Positions 1-7,546 of a DNA stretch of 64,000 nucleotides are shown piece after piece. This DNA is from Cohnella xylanilytica. GTDB taxonomy: Bacteria; Bacillota; Bacilli; Paenibacillales; Paenibacillaceae. Location: the NCBI RefSeq assembly GCF_014212175.1, contig NZ_JACJVR010000004.1, positions 43,518 through 107,517 on the forward strand. Direction: 5' to 3'. Positions within the stretch are counted from its first letter, which is position 1; every line of letters starts with the position of its first letter. Below the pieces are notes generated by a model that ran no database searches, was not told the DNA's origin, and was given only the letters and a program-made list of their open reading frames with translations. Made by a program: the position numbers and the translations under genes.

Positions 1-616
1 ACTGCTCGGACCACCAAGGGTCGTCGGCGTGGCGCGCATACCCGGCATGGAAATTCGCGGCGACCCGCCGCGCATGCGGCTCCCATTGGTCCCCCTTGAT
101 ATAACGGAAACGGGGGGAAGTAAACGTCATCCAGACCAGGTTCCGCTCCCTATCGGACATAGCCGCGAGATCTCCGTTCAACGCGCAATAGGCCGCATTC
201 CAGGCAATGATATTCATCCGCGCATCCATGGCATTCGACGGGGACAAGCCTTGGCTATCCAGAAAGCGTTGAAGCGCGGGCGTCGCCTCGGCGGGCAGCT
301 TCGATTCGGTCAACGGGAGCTGCTTGCGGGCAAGATAATACAGATGCCTGCGTTCGGATTCATTCAACCGAAGCGCTTCCGCTATTCGATCGAGGACCTC
401 GGCGGATACGTTGATAGGGCGCCCTTGTTCCAAGTAGGTATACCAGTCCAACCCCACATCCGCCAACAGAGCGACCTCCCCTCGGCGAAGTCCGGGCGTG
501 CGCCTGCGTCCGGACTCCCGCAAGCCCGCTTCCCGAGGGGTCATTCGTTCCCGGCGCGTGCGCAAGAACCGGGACAATTCCGCATAACGATCCAATCCGT
601 TCGACATGGCCTCCAT
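1..616 (-). CDS. XRE/MmyB-type helix-turn-helix regulator, C-terminus cut off by window edge
   Basis: The minus strand is open from an ATG at 616 to the first base of the window, giving about 205 residues with no stop. The start follows an AGGAGGGG ribosome binding site. Residues 10-80 form an XRE-type DNA-binding domain (LRRGEVALLADVGLDWYTYL), followed by the linker and the start of the ligand-binding region typical of MmyB-like regulators (NIIAWNAA, then FHAGYARHADDPWW). Family knowledge: these proteins are transcription regulators whose C-terminal PAS-like half binds a small molecule, often next to an oxidoreductase they control. The divergent FMN reductase at 814 is a possible target. The C-terminus lies outside the window. 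Confidence 0.8.
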   Translation of the reverse strand, partial: MEAMSNGLDRYAELSRFLRTRRERMTPREAGLRESGRRRTPGLRRGEVALLADVGLDWYTYLEQGRPINVSAEVLDRIAEALRLNESERRHLYYLARKQLPLTESKLPAEATPALQRFLDSQGLSPSNAMDARMNIIAWNAAYCALNGDLAAMSDRERNLVWMTFTSPRFRYIKGDQWEPHARRVAANFHAGYARHADDPWWSEQ

Positions 617-813
617 GCCCTTCCCCTCCTATCCGCCGTTCGATGAACATGGGATTCCGAATCCTACGATAACCGGATCTCTTCCTAGCCTCGTCAGGCC
701 TCTATACACTAGTCTATGTTCTCCTCAGGGAGAATAGCAAGAATGGACGCAGCGGCCGTAATCGGTCGAGGCCGTTTAGGTCCATTCGCAATCTAATGAT
801 CGAGGTGACGAAA

Positions 814-1380
814 ATGAAAGTGGCGGCCATAGTCGGGAGCATTCGCCAGGATTCCTACAACCTGAAGATAGCCCGTTATATTCAGAACCGTTATAAGTCC
901 CTTTTCCAGCTGGATATCTTGAACATTCGGGATCTCCCTTTTTACGATCAGGATATCGAATTCGCTCCTCCGCAGCCGGTTATCGACTTCAAGACGCAAG
1001 TCGCCGCTGCCGACGCCGTGTTGTGGGTCACTCCGGAGTATAATTCGACCATCCCCGGCGTATTGGCCAACGCGATCGACTGGTTATCCCGCGTGGACCG
1101 GGTCATGATCGGGAAGCCCTCATGGATCGTAGGATCCTCGATGGGATTGTTGGGCTCGGTCAAAGCGCAGGGGCATCTGCGAGACGTTCTGTTCTCTTCC
1201 GGCATCTCCTCGCCGCTGCTGCCCGGCAACGAAGTGTATATCGGCCTCGTTCACGAGAAGATCGACGAGAAGGGCGAGCTGACGGACGAGCCTACGATCA
1301 AGTACCTGGATCTTGTAGCCGATAACTTCGTGACATGGATGAAGGAAGTCGGGAAGCTTGGAGGGAAGGCGAATGTTTGA
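814..1380 (+). CDS. NAD(P)H-dependent FMN reductase family oxidoreductase
   Basis: This 188-residue flavodoxin-fold protein carries the family signatures GSIRQDSYN near its N-terminus (FMN phosphate loop) and TPEYNSTIPGVLANAIDW in the middle. Family members reduce FMN or quinone-like and azo substrates with NAD(P)H in the cytoplasm. The ATG at 814 is preferred over an in-frame ATG at 796 because GAGGTGA lies 5 bases before it. Its stop overlaps the start of the next gene (1373), so the two are translationally coupled. A divergent XRE/MmyB-type regulator lies upstream. The physiological substrate cannot be read from the sequence. Confidence 0.88.
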   Translation: MKVAAIVGSIRQDSYNLKIARYIQNRYKSLFQLDILNIRDLPFYDQDIEFAPPQPVIDFKTQVAAADAVLWVTPEYNSTIPGVLANAIDWLSRVDRVMIGKPSWIVGSSMGLLGSVKAQGHLRDVLFSSGISSPLLPGNEVYIGLVHEKIDEKGELTDEPTIKYLDLVADNFVTWMKEVGKLGGKANV

Positions 1381-1675
1381 GCATATCGTTCTCTTGAAGC
1401 TCAAGTCCGACGTCCCTGCTGATCGACAAGAAGAGGCGGTGAAGCTCGCGCAAGCCTTCAAGGGCGCGATTCCGGGGATCGTCGATTTAAGCGCCGGGAT
1501 CAACGTTACGGAGGAAGCAGAGCATATGCAGGGGTATACGTTGGGCATTCGAGTTACTTTCGAGAATCGGCAGGCCTGCCGGGACTATATTCAGCATCCC
1601 CTGAATCAGAATTTACTGCAATCCATCGGCCCCTTGGTCGAAGGGATCGTAGTCATGGACTACCCGATAGCTTAA
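1373..1675 (+). CDS. Dabb family (stress-responsive alpha/beta barrel) protein
   Basis: This 100-residue protein begins MFEHIVLLKLK and ends VVMDYPIA, the usual frame of the dimeric alpha/beta-barrel (Dabb) family, with the conserved early histidine of the EHIVLLK strand. Some members are small lyases or cyclases and most have no known reaction. The start codon overlaps the stop of the FMN reductase gene and has its own GGAGGG site inside that gene, so the pair forms a two-gene operon. A strong terminator follows directly. A role in oxidising or detoxifying a small aromatic compound with its partner is plausible but only inferred. Confidence 0.8.
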   Translation: MFEHIVLLKLKSDVPADRQEEAVKLAQAFKGAIPGIVDLSAGINVTEEAEHMQGYTLGIRVTFENRQACRDYIQHPLNQNLLQSIGPLVEGIVVMDYPIA

Positions 1676-1683
1676 AAAGAAAC

Positions 1684-1726
1684 GCAGGCCAAAGCTGGGA
1701 ACCGCGCAGCTTTGGCCTGCTTTTTT
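1684..1726 (+). terminator. Intrinsic terminator after the FMN reductase/Dabb operon
   Basis: A 14-bp perfect stem (GCAGGCCAAAGCTG paired with CAGCTTTGGCCTGC) with a 9-base loop is followed by six T residues, 8 bases after the Dabb stop codon. Confidence 0.93.
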
Positions 1727-1732
1727 CGGCCG

Positions 1733-2110
1733 TTAGGGCAGCTTGCTGAATTGGCTCTCTTGGGCATCGACCAACGCCAGCTTGTAATTGAGCTTTTCCA
1801 GCGTTTTGATCAGTCTTGCGATTTGATCTTCCACTTTGTTTTTCTGGACGACCAGCATCGTCCTCCTTAGGGGCAGCGTCTGTTCTCCGCTCTTGTACAG
1901 CTCCACGTATTGTTTAATCTCCGCCAGAGGCAGGCCTGTCGAACGAAGGGCCTGCACCGTATCCACGCAGTCGATATAGTGCTCGTTGAATATGCGCACC
2001 CCGTTCGCATCCCGGTCGGGGATCGGGAGCACCCCTTCCTTCTCGTAGAATCGCAAGGTATGCGGGCTAGCTCCCGTTCTCTCCGCGACTTCCTTCATCG
2101 TATACGCCAT
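1733..2110 (-). CDS. MerR family transcriptional regulator
   Basis: This 125-residue protein starts with the MerR winged helix (MKEVAERTGASPHTLRFYEKEGVLP, then an ERD-like DANGVR wing) and ends with an antiparallel coiled-coil of about 50 residues. There is no cysteine cluster for metal binding, so it resembles the AdhR/NmlR-like MerR proteins that sense aldehydes or electrophiles. It is divergent from the SDR gene at 2290, whose promoter has the 19-bp spacer expected of MerR-activated promoters. ATG 2110 is chosen over an upstream GTG at 2122 because a GGCGGTGA ribosome binding site fits it better. Its exact inducer is unknown. Confidence 0.88.
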   Translation of the reverse strand: MAYTMKEVAERTGASPHTLRFYEKEGVLPIPDRDANGVRIFNEHYIDCVDTVQALRSTGLPLAEIKQYVELYKSGEQTLPLRRTMLVVQKNKVEDQIARLIKTLEKLNYKLALVDAQESQFSKLP

Positions 2111-2137
2111 TCGCGCGTTCACCGCCTATGGAGGGCT

Positions 2138-2148
2138 AGAGTTACTCT
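2138..2148. promoter_or_regulatory. Palindrome AGAGT-T-ACTCT upstream of merR
   Basis: This perfect 5-bp inverted repeat around one base sits 28 bases before the MerR start codon. It resembles the AGAGT/ACTCT half-sites of AdhR/NmlR-type MerR operators, so autoregulation is likely but inferred. Confidence 0.45.
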
Positions 2149-2218
2149 AACTTATTTTACGACTCGAGCCGGCTTGTCGTCCATGAATCCTCTTGCCTAT
2201 TAGAGGCCCGCCCGGCAT

Positions 2219-2249
2219 TTGACTTAGAGCGACTTCAACACGGTAATCT
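2219..2249 (+). promoter_or_regulatory. MerR-type promoter with 19-bp spacer before the SDR gene
   Basis: TTGACT (2219-2224) and TAATCT (2244-2249) are separated by exactly 19 bases instead of 17. The spacer contains the imperfect dyad CTTAGAGCGACTTCAA. Overlong spacers holding a dyad are the hallmark of promoters that MerR proteins activate by DNA distortion. It lies 40 bases upstream of the SDR start. Confidence 0.7.
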
Positions 2250-2289
2250 AAACGGGAAGCCGCAATATGGATAACGAGGAGGATGTCTC

Positions 2290-3144
2290 ATGGCCAAGAC
2301 GGTGTTGATCACCGGATGTTCTACCGGATTGGGGAATACGACAGCCAGGAAGTTTGCTGGCGAAGGATGGAATGTGGTTGCGACGATGCGGAAGCCGGAC
2401 CCGCGGTTGGCGGAGGAGAATCCCGAACGAATCTCCGTTACGGAGCTCGACGTGACCGAGCCGGCCACGATCGAGGCGGCGATCGCCGCAGGAATCGAAC
2501 GATTCGGCCGGATCGACGCCGTCGTGAACAACGCCGGAGTCAGCATTCTATCGATATTCGAAGCCACGCCCATGGAGGCGATCCGCGGGGTCTTCGAGAC
2601 CAATGTCTTCGGCGTCATGAACGTCATCCGGGCGGTTACCCCTTATTTCCGCGAACAAGGCGGCGGAACCATCGTCAATATCACTTCGAACGTGGGCTTC
2701 GTATCCAACCCGCTCCTAACGGTCTATGTCGCGACCAAGCATGCGGTCGAGGGGCTGTCGGAATCCCTGTCGTACGAGCTGGAGTCGCAAAATATATCCG
2801 TGAAGCTGGTGGAGCCCGGAGCCATGCGAACCACGAACTTCGCGTCGAACACCATGGCCGCCGCGCAAAACGTATCCATTCCGGAATCGTACAAGTCCTA
2901 CTTCGATCATATGATGAACGCCATGATGAACTACCCGTTCGAGAACGCGGACGAGAATCAGGTGGCGGATCAGATTTACGCCGCTGCGTGCGATCCGTCG
3001 GATCGGCTGCGCTATCTCGCGGGTCCGGACGCGGAAGAGACGGCGAAGCTGAGATGGTCCGGGTCGGAAGAGACCTACATGGCGGCCATGCGGGACCTGT
3101 TGGGGCAGACGGCGTGGCGCAATAGCCGCAATAGCCGGAGCTGA
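2290..3144 (+). CDS. SDR family oxidoreductase
   Basis: This 284-residue classical short-chain dehydrogenase has the NAD(P)-binding TGCSTGLG at residues 8-15, the NNAG motif at 80-83, the catalytic serine at 133 (NITS) and the YVATK catalytic pair Tyr146/Lys150. It interconverts an alcohol and a carbonyl compound in the cytoplasm; the substrate is not evident. GAGGAGG precedes the ATG. It is transcribed away from the MerR gene and runs on to the alpha/beta hydrolase 45 bases downstream, so the two enzymes are probably one MerR-controlled unit, possibly for removing a carbonyl or ester compound. Confidence 0.9.
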   Translation: MAKTVLITGCSTGLGNTTARKFAGEGWNVVATMRKPDPRLAEENPERISVTELDVTEPATIEAAIAAGIERFGRIDAVVNNAGVSILSIFEATPMEAIRGVFETNVFGVMNVIRAVTPYFREQGGGTIVNITSNVGFVSNPLLTVYVATKHAVEGLSESLSYELESQNISVKLVEPGAMRTTNFASNTMAAAQNVSIPESYKSYFDHMMNAMMNYPFENADENQVADQIYAAACDPSDRLRYLAGPDAEETAKLRWSGSEETYMAAMRDLLGQTAWRNSRNSRS

Positions 3145-3189
3145 TCTTCGAAGGCGATTACGACTCTGTTCGCGAAGGAAGGTTGGAGA

Positions 3190-4134
3190 ATGGAAGATAG
3201 AGTACACCCGGAACTTAGAAGTTTGTTCTCCGTTCTGCCGGAGGTCGCATACACTCGGGAAAATTTAGCGGATCTACGGAGAGAGATGCGTGAATTCGCG
3301 GTCGGCGCGGCGGCATCGCTGCCCGTTAACGATGGCGTTCTGATCTCGGAGAGGCAGATTCCGGGCGCGCCGGGCGACCCGGACGTCCGGATCAAGATTT
3401 ACCGACCTAGAGCGGGCAACGGGCCTCTGCCAGGCCTCTTATATATTCACGGCGGCGGCTATATTCTCGGCTCGGCGGATATGATGGACCCTGCCTTGCA
3501 GCAGCTGGTATCGGAACTCGAATGCGTGATCGTGTCCGTGGATTACCGGCTGGCTCCGGAGCATCCTTATCCCGCTCCGCTTGAAGATTGCTATGCCGCC
3601 CTCCAATGGTTCTCCGACAACGCGGAAGAACTGGGAAGCGACTCTTCCCGAATCGCGGTAATGGGACCCAGCGCCGGAGGCGGATTAACGGCTGCCTTAT
3701 CGCTGCTGGCCAGAGACCGGAACGGCCCTTCTATCCGGTTCCAAATGCCGCTCTATCCGATGCTGGACGACCGAGGCTTAACCAAGTCCAGCCGCGAGAT
3801 TACGGATGACCGGGTATGGAACCAAGCGAAGAACCGGCTGGCATGGGAACTGTATCTGGGGACGAACGAAGAAGCCACTCCCTATGCCGCTCCGGCGCGC
3901 GCGACCGATCTGTCGGGACTCCCTCCCGCCTACACGTGCGTCGGCGACCTGGACCCTTTCCGCGACGAGACCATCGATTACGTGTTAAGACTCTCGCAGG
4001 CCGGCGTTCCGACGGAATTCCATCTGTACCCCGGCTGCTTCCACGGCTTCGAGGAATACTTGCCGTCCGCCGAGATCAGCCAGAGAGTGATAAAGGAATA
4101 CCGGGCGGCTCTGCAACGCGCCTTCAGCCAATGA
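3190..4134 (+). CDS. Alpha/beta hydrolase of the hormone-sensitive-lipase type
   Basis: This 314-residue carboxylesterase-like protein carries the oxyanion motif HGGGYILGSA (HGGG at residues 87-90), the nucleophile elbow GPSAGGG with Ser161 (the family consensus is GDSAGG, so the second position is changed), an acidic residue in the VGDLDPFRDE segment and the final histidine in CFHGFEEY. Such enzymes hydrolyse short-chain esters in the cytoplasm. An AAGGTTGGAG site precedes the start. It follows the SDR gene closely and is probably co-transcribed with it. A hairpin closes the unit. Confidence 0.9.
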   Translation: MEDRVHPELRSLFSVLPEVAYTRENLADLRREMREFAVGAAASLPVNDGVLISERQIPGAPGDPDVRIKIYRPRAGNGPLPGLLYIHGGGYILGSADMMDPALQQLVSELECVIVSVDYRLAPEHPYPAPLEDCYAALQWFSDNAEELGSDSSRIAVMGPSAGGGLTAALSLLARDRNGPSIRFQMPLYPMLDDRGLTKSSREITDDRVWNQAKNRLAWELYLGTNEEATPYAAPARATDLSGLPPAYTCVGDLDPFRDETIDYVLRLSQAGVPTEFHLYPGCFHGFEEYLPSAEISQRVIKEYRAALQRAFSQ

Positions 4135-4172
4135 CCGTTACCGCCCCGCCGCCTGTCCGCGCATAAGGAAGA

Positions 4173-4199
4173 GGGAGCCAGCCCCGGCCGGCTCCCTTT
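4173..4199. terminator. Hairpin between convergent genes
   Basis: GGGAGCC (4173-4179) pairs with GGCTCCC (4190-4196) and is followed by TTTA. It sits between the hydrolase stop and the convergent YdeI-type gene and could serve both strands. The T-run is short. Confidence 0.6.
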
Positions 4200-4770
4200 A
4201 ATCATCCAGCAGACGGCCATTATCGTTCCATTGACCGTACATTTTATTTTCTCTCGTGTTCGATATGAACTTGTCTAATCTGCTCTTGAATAATTCCGGC
4301 TGATTTTTAACGCTCTGTATGGTGTCGATCCGAACTCTCTTATAAAGGTCTGGAAACGCCATAAAATTCGCATAGGCTTGTTTATCCTCTTTTAGCCGTC
4401 GCTCAATCTCCTTATCGATCTGAAAAGAATCCGGATTCATGTCGGGGAGAACCCTTCTCCCTTCCTCGCTCATGAGCCCTAGCCTGTCGAGGCGGCGGAC
4501 GCGTTCTTTATTCAACTCCGTCCATGAACTGTTTTTGCCTCTGGGAGACAGTCTCTGAGCCAGCTCCGTCTCCGACAGTTTCTTTTTGACGCCGTCAATC
4601 CATCCGAAGCACAACGCTTCCTCTACCGCGTCCAAGTATAACAGCCGATCCGGTTCGGGCTTCATACGGACCAAGACCCAGCAGAACTTGGCGGTCTTCC
4701 CGTTCTCCTGCAGCCAAGCCCTTAACTCTCCTCTCGATTTAACGGGAAGTAAATTTTCCATTTCCATCAT
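4198..4770 (-). CDS. YdeI/OmpD-associated family protein
   Basis: This 190-residue protein has the family core ALCFGWIDGVKKK and the later SPRGKNSSWTELNKERV stretch. The family is poorly understood; some members are linked to peptide or bacteriocin resistance. Reading frame continues upstream without stop, but that extension is antisense-like material inside the MFS gene. The proper start is ATG 4770, whose ATGA overlaps the MFS stop codon, so expression is translationally coupled to the transporter. A role supporting efflux or envelope protection would fit this pairing but is inferred. Confidence 0.82.
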   Translation of the reverse strand: MMEMENLLPVKSRGELRAWLQENGKTAKFCWVLVRMKPEPDRLLYLDAVEEALCFGWIDGVKKKLSETELAQRLSPRGKNSSWTELNKERVRRLDRLGLMSEEGRRVLPDMNPDSFQIDKEIERRLKEDKQAYANFMAFPDLYKRVRIDTIQSVKNQPELFKSRLDKFISNTRENKMYGQWNDNGRLLDD

Positions 4771-5963
4771 GAATATCCATTGTCCTCTCCAGTTCGATCG
4801 TATCTCCCGACAAGGGATTTGGAGGTTGCTGCTTTTAGCATGATCAGCAAGAACGCAAGCCATAACAGGATGATACCGCTCCAGATAAATCGATGCGCGC
4901 CCAACTGGGCCATAAACCAGCCCCCGATCGAGGTTCCTGCCGTAATGCCAATATTCGAAAAGGAAACAAACAAACTGTTCCCGAATTCGGGAGCTTCTCG
5001 GGCATCCGTCATCAACAAGGCTTGACTGAGAATAAGTCCCCCGGAGTGTACGGCTCCCCACACGAATACGATGACCGCCATCGGCCAAAAGGAAGAACCC
5101 CAATAATAAGCGAATAAGTAAACAGCCGCATAGACGAGCGGAAACAGGATGACGGTTCGGGTCATGTTCGCGTTCGCAAAGAATCCGAACAGAAAGTTCC
5201 CTGCAATCATGGTGACGCCGAAGACCATCAACATGAGGCTAATCCACGTACCGTTCATATGGGTGACTTCTCCGAGATATTCGGCGAAGTAGCTATAAAC
5301 GGAACTCATAGCCGTAAAGATCGTCGCAACGATCAGGATCGTTAACCACAATTGAGGCTTGCGCAATAGACCGAGCTGCTTGCCGAAAGTCATTCGTTCC
5401 TTAACGGGCATAGAAGGAAGCCGGACAATAATTCCTATGAAGGCGGCCAAACTGACGATAGCTCCGAACAGGAAGGCAGCGCTCAGAGAGATTTTCGCGG
5501 CGAGATACGATGTAATCGGCACGCCGAAAGCGAAGCCGACCGTGATCCCGGCCATCACTTGGGTGACCGCTCGGCCGCTTCTCTCGGGAGGAACGAGGCT
5601 GGCGGCGGCCGCGAACGCAATCGAGAAAAAGAGGGGATGAAACAACGCGGGAATGATCCGGAAAGCCAGCATCGCTGCGAACTCGGTCGTATACGCGTAC
5701 ACCATATTCGAGATGGCGAACATAAGGATAGCGGCCAGCAAAACCGCTTTACGATTCAGGCCGGAAGCGAGCAAGGTCAGGAATGGGCCTGACACGGCCA
5801 CGATTAAAGCAAATACGCTTACCAGGTACCCGGCCTGCGAAGGCGTTATGTCAAATTGTTGAGAGACTTGGGGAAGAACGCCGATGATGCCCATCTCGGT
5901 TGTAATAATGCCGAATACGCCTAGCGCCAGGAAAAAGAGAAACGAAGAGCGGGTTTTTACCAT
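4767..5963 (-). CDS. MFS transporter of the DHA1 (AraJ/YdhP-like) type
   Basis: This 398-residue protein is almost entirely hydrophobic, with about 12 predicted membrane segments. It starts MVKTRSSFLFFLALGVFGIITTEMGIIGVLPQV, where TEMGIIGVLP is the usual first-helix motif of the AraJ/PbuE-like drug and purine exporters. GGGAGT precedes the ATG. The YdeI-type gene overlaps its stop by four bases. It probably exports small molecules such as drugs, sugars or nucleosides; the substrate is unknown. No dedicated regulator lies alongside. Confidence 0.88.
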   Translation of the reverse strand: MVKTRSSFLFFLALGVFGIITTEMGIIGVLPQVSQQFDITPSQAGYLVSVFALIVAVSGPFLTLLASGLNRKAVLLAAILMFAISNMVYAYTTEFAAMLAFRIIPALFHPLFFSIAFAAAASLVPPERSGRAVTQVMAGITVGFAFGVPITSYLAAKISLSAAFLFGAIVSLAAFIGIIVRLPSMPVKERMTFGKQLGLLRKPQLWLTILIVATIFTAMSSVYSYFAEYLGEVTHMNGTWISLMLMVFGVTMIAGNFLFGFFANANMTRTVILFPLVYAAVYLFAYYWGSSFWPMAVIVFVWGAVHSGGLILSQALLMTDAREAPEFGNSLFVSFSNIGITAGTSIGGWFMAQLGAHRFIWSGIILLWLAFLLIMLKAATSKSLVGRYDRTGEDNGYS

Positions 5964-5998
5964 AATAGCGACTCCCTTGGTCTGCGTAAAGGTGAATT

Positions 5999-6032
5999 AA
6001 AAAAATGGTCTCCAGTTTCAAGACCATTTTTT
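5999..6032 (-). terminator. Bidirectional hairpin with A- and T-tracts
   Basis: TGGTCT (6006-6011) pairs with AGACCA (6021-6026), flanked by an A-tract on one side and a T-tract on the other, giving a stem that can extend to 12 bp. It ends transcription of the PhnB-like gene that stops at 6039. Confidence 0.8.
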
Positions 6033-6038
6033 AATGGG

Positions 6039-6503
6039 TTACCGTTTATTGGAGATCACTTGATCCAGGAACTTATCCGCGTCGCTATTGAACTTCCAGG
6101 CAACGCCGAATTTATCGACCAACATTCCGAAGCAAGAAGACCAAGGCGCTTCGGATAACGGCATGATCACATGACCGCCTGCGGACAAATTAGAGAAGTA
6201 ACTCTGCAGCGCCTGCTTATCCTCGATAACGATACTAATCAGGATATGGTTGCCTTTAACCAGCTCGCCCGTTACGCTCTTCATCGAAGGCAGAATGTCC
6301 GACATCATGATTTTCCCGCCTGCGAATTCGATGGAAGACTCCATGATCATATCGAGCTCGTTGTCCGGCAGCGGGTAGTTCGGATCTTGCGGGATATCCC
6401 CGAATTTCACTTGCTTGACTTCGGTCGCGTTCAAAGCCTCCGCATAAAATCCGATCGCTTGTTCCGCATTTCCATCAAAGTTTAAATAGGCAATAGCCGC
6501 CAT
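6039..6503 (-). CDS. PhnB-like VOC family protein
   Basis: This 154-residue protein has the PhnB-like vicinal-oxygen-chelate fold: it starts AYLNFDGNAEQAIGFYAEAL, has a central ILISIVIEDKQALQSYFSNL strand-helix, and ends with a FGMLVDKFGVAWKFN segment. PhnB-like proteins are dimers that bind small molecules; many lack metal ligands and have no proven reaction. AAGGAGG lies before the ATG. It is divergent from a WYL regulator 100 bases away, with a clear palindrome between them. The window holds a second pair of the same design at 17.6-19.2 kb. Confidence 0.85.
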   Translation of the reverse strand: MAAIAYLNFDGNAEQAIGFYAEALNATEVKQVKFGDIPQDPNYPLPDNELDMIMESSIEFAGGKIMMSDILPSMKSVTGELVKGNHILISIVIEDKQALQSYFSNLSAGGHVIMPLSEAPWSSCFGMLVDKFGVAWKFNSDADKFLDQVISNKR

Positions 6504-6548
6504 CAGTCATACCTCCTTCATGTGATAAATGAAGTATAATGGATAAGA

Positions 6549-6568
6549 GGTGACACCTGTATGTCACC
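6549..6568. promoter_or_regulatory. Palindrome GGTGACA-N6-TGTCACC, candidate WYL regulator operator
   Basis: A perfect 7-bp inverted repeat with a 6-base centre lies between the divergent PhnB-like gene and the WYL regulator gene. Similar GTGACA/TGTCAC half-sites occur between the other PhnB-like/WYL pair at 18654-18668, so this is a good operator candidate. Confidence 0.6.
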
Positions 6569-6603
6569 ATTCAATCATGAATTTCGCAAAAAGGAGGGGA
6601 AGT

Positions 6604-7530
6604 ATGGAAAAGATCGAGAGGTTAATATCCATCATCATGATCTTGTTGAAAAAGGATGTCGTATCCACAACGGAATTCACGCAATTATTCAACGTCTCCA
6701 AAAGAACGATTCTTCGCGATATGGAGACGCTGAGCTTGTCCAACATCCCCATCTATTCGGTCAGCGGAATTCATGGCGGCTACGCTATTATGGACGAATA
6801 CAAGGTGGATAAACGTCTTCTGACTAGCTCCGACTTGGAGAACATCTTGGCGGCGCTCGGCGGATTGGAGCAAATTCTGCTTAGCGAAGAGGTTGAATTG
6901 ACGATCAAAAAAATAGAGGCAATGGTGAGCCCATTGTCTCCGAAAGGTTCCATCCAAGTGTCGTTCTATGATTGGGAGGGTCGTTCTGACATTCTTCAAA
7001 CCTTGAAGAGGTGCCAGGAGGCTATATTAGCGAGAAGAATCCTATCCTTCGATTACATCGATAAAAACGGCGCGAAAACGAATCGAAGGGTCGAGCCTTA
7101 CCAGCTTCATTTCAGCGAGACGAGTTGGTATTTAAGAGGATACTGTCTGCATCGCATGAGGTACAGAACCTTTAAGTTATCCCGGATGGATGATCTTCAT
7201 GTGGATGACAAGACATTTGTCCCCAGAGAGGATTTATTGGAGCAAGAACATGAAGCCAGCTATCAGCCGGAACTGGTCGCCGTCAAAGCGTTGATCTCGC
7301 CCGCCGTAAAGGATCGGTTCATTGAAAGGTACGGTCGCAAGAGTATCGAACCCTACGGTTCCGAACTGTTCCTGGCCACGATCCATGTTCCTCAGAACGG
7401 CATCGGATTTCAATTTCTGGCAAGCTTCGGGACGAATCTCGAAGTCGTGGAGCCCCAATCCTATGTAGAACAATTCCGGGATTATTTGCTTGCGATGGTG
7501 GCAAAATATACGCCTGAAGGTAAGACGTGA
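6604..7530 (+). CDS. YafY-type transcriptional regulator with WYL domain
   Basis: This 308-residue protein has an N-terminal helix-turn-helix (residues 1-60, SKRTILRDMETL), then a WYL ligand-binding domain with a YLRGYCLHRMRYRTFKL core, and a C-terminal WCX extension. Family members usually act as repressors or activators that respond to a nucleotide or other small ligand. The start is ATG 6604 behind AAGGAGGGG. It is divergent from the PhnB-like gene, which it probably controls through the palindrome at 6549-6568. Local base composition is lower in GC than the flanks at 9-11 kb. Confidence 0.88.
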   Translation: MEKIERLISIIMILLKKDVVSTTEFTQLFNVSKRTILRDMETLSLSNIPIYSVSGIHGGYAIMDEYKVDKRLLTSSDLENILAALGGLEQILLSEEVELTIKKIEAMVSPLSPKGSIQVSFYDWEGRSDILQTLKRCQEAILARRILSFDYIDKNGAKTNRRVEPYQLHFSETSWYLRGYCLHRMRYRTFKLSRMDDLHVDDKTFVPREDLLEQEHEASYQPELVAVKALISPAVKDRFIERYGRKSIEPYGSELFLATIHVPQNGIGFQFLASFGTNLEVVEPQSYVEQFRDYLLAMVAKYTPEGKT

Positions 7531-7546
7531 AGGATGAAAGGACGCA

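Noticed and set aside
2283..3125. 280-residue frame parallel to the SDR gene
   Set aside because: Arginine-rich shadow frame of a GC-biased gene, with no domain and no separate ribosome binding site.
4771..5103. Upstream extension of the YdeI-type reading frame to 5103
   Set aside because: It lies wholly inside the MFS gene in another frame and shows no family match; the ATGA overlap at 4770 is the natural start.
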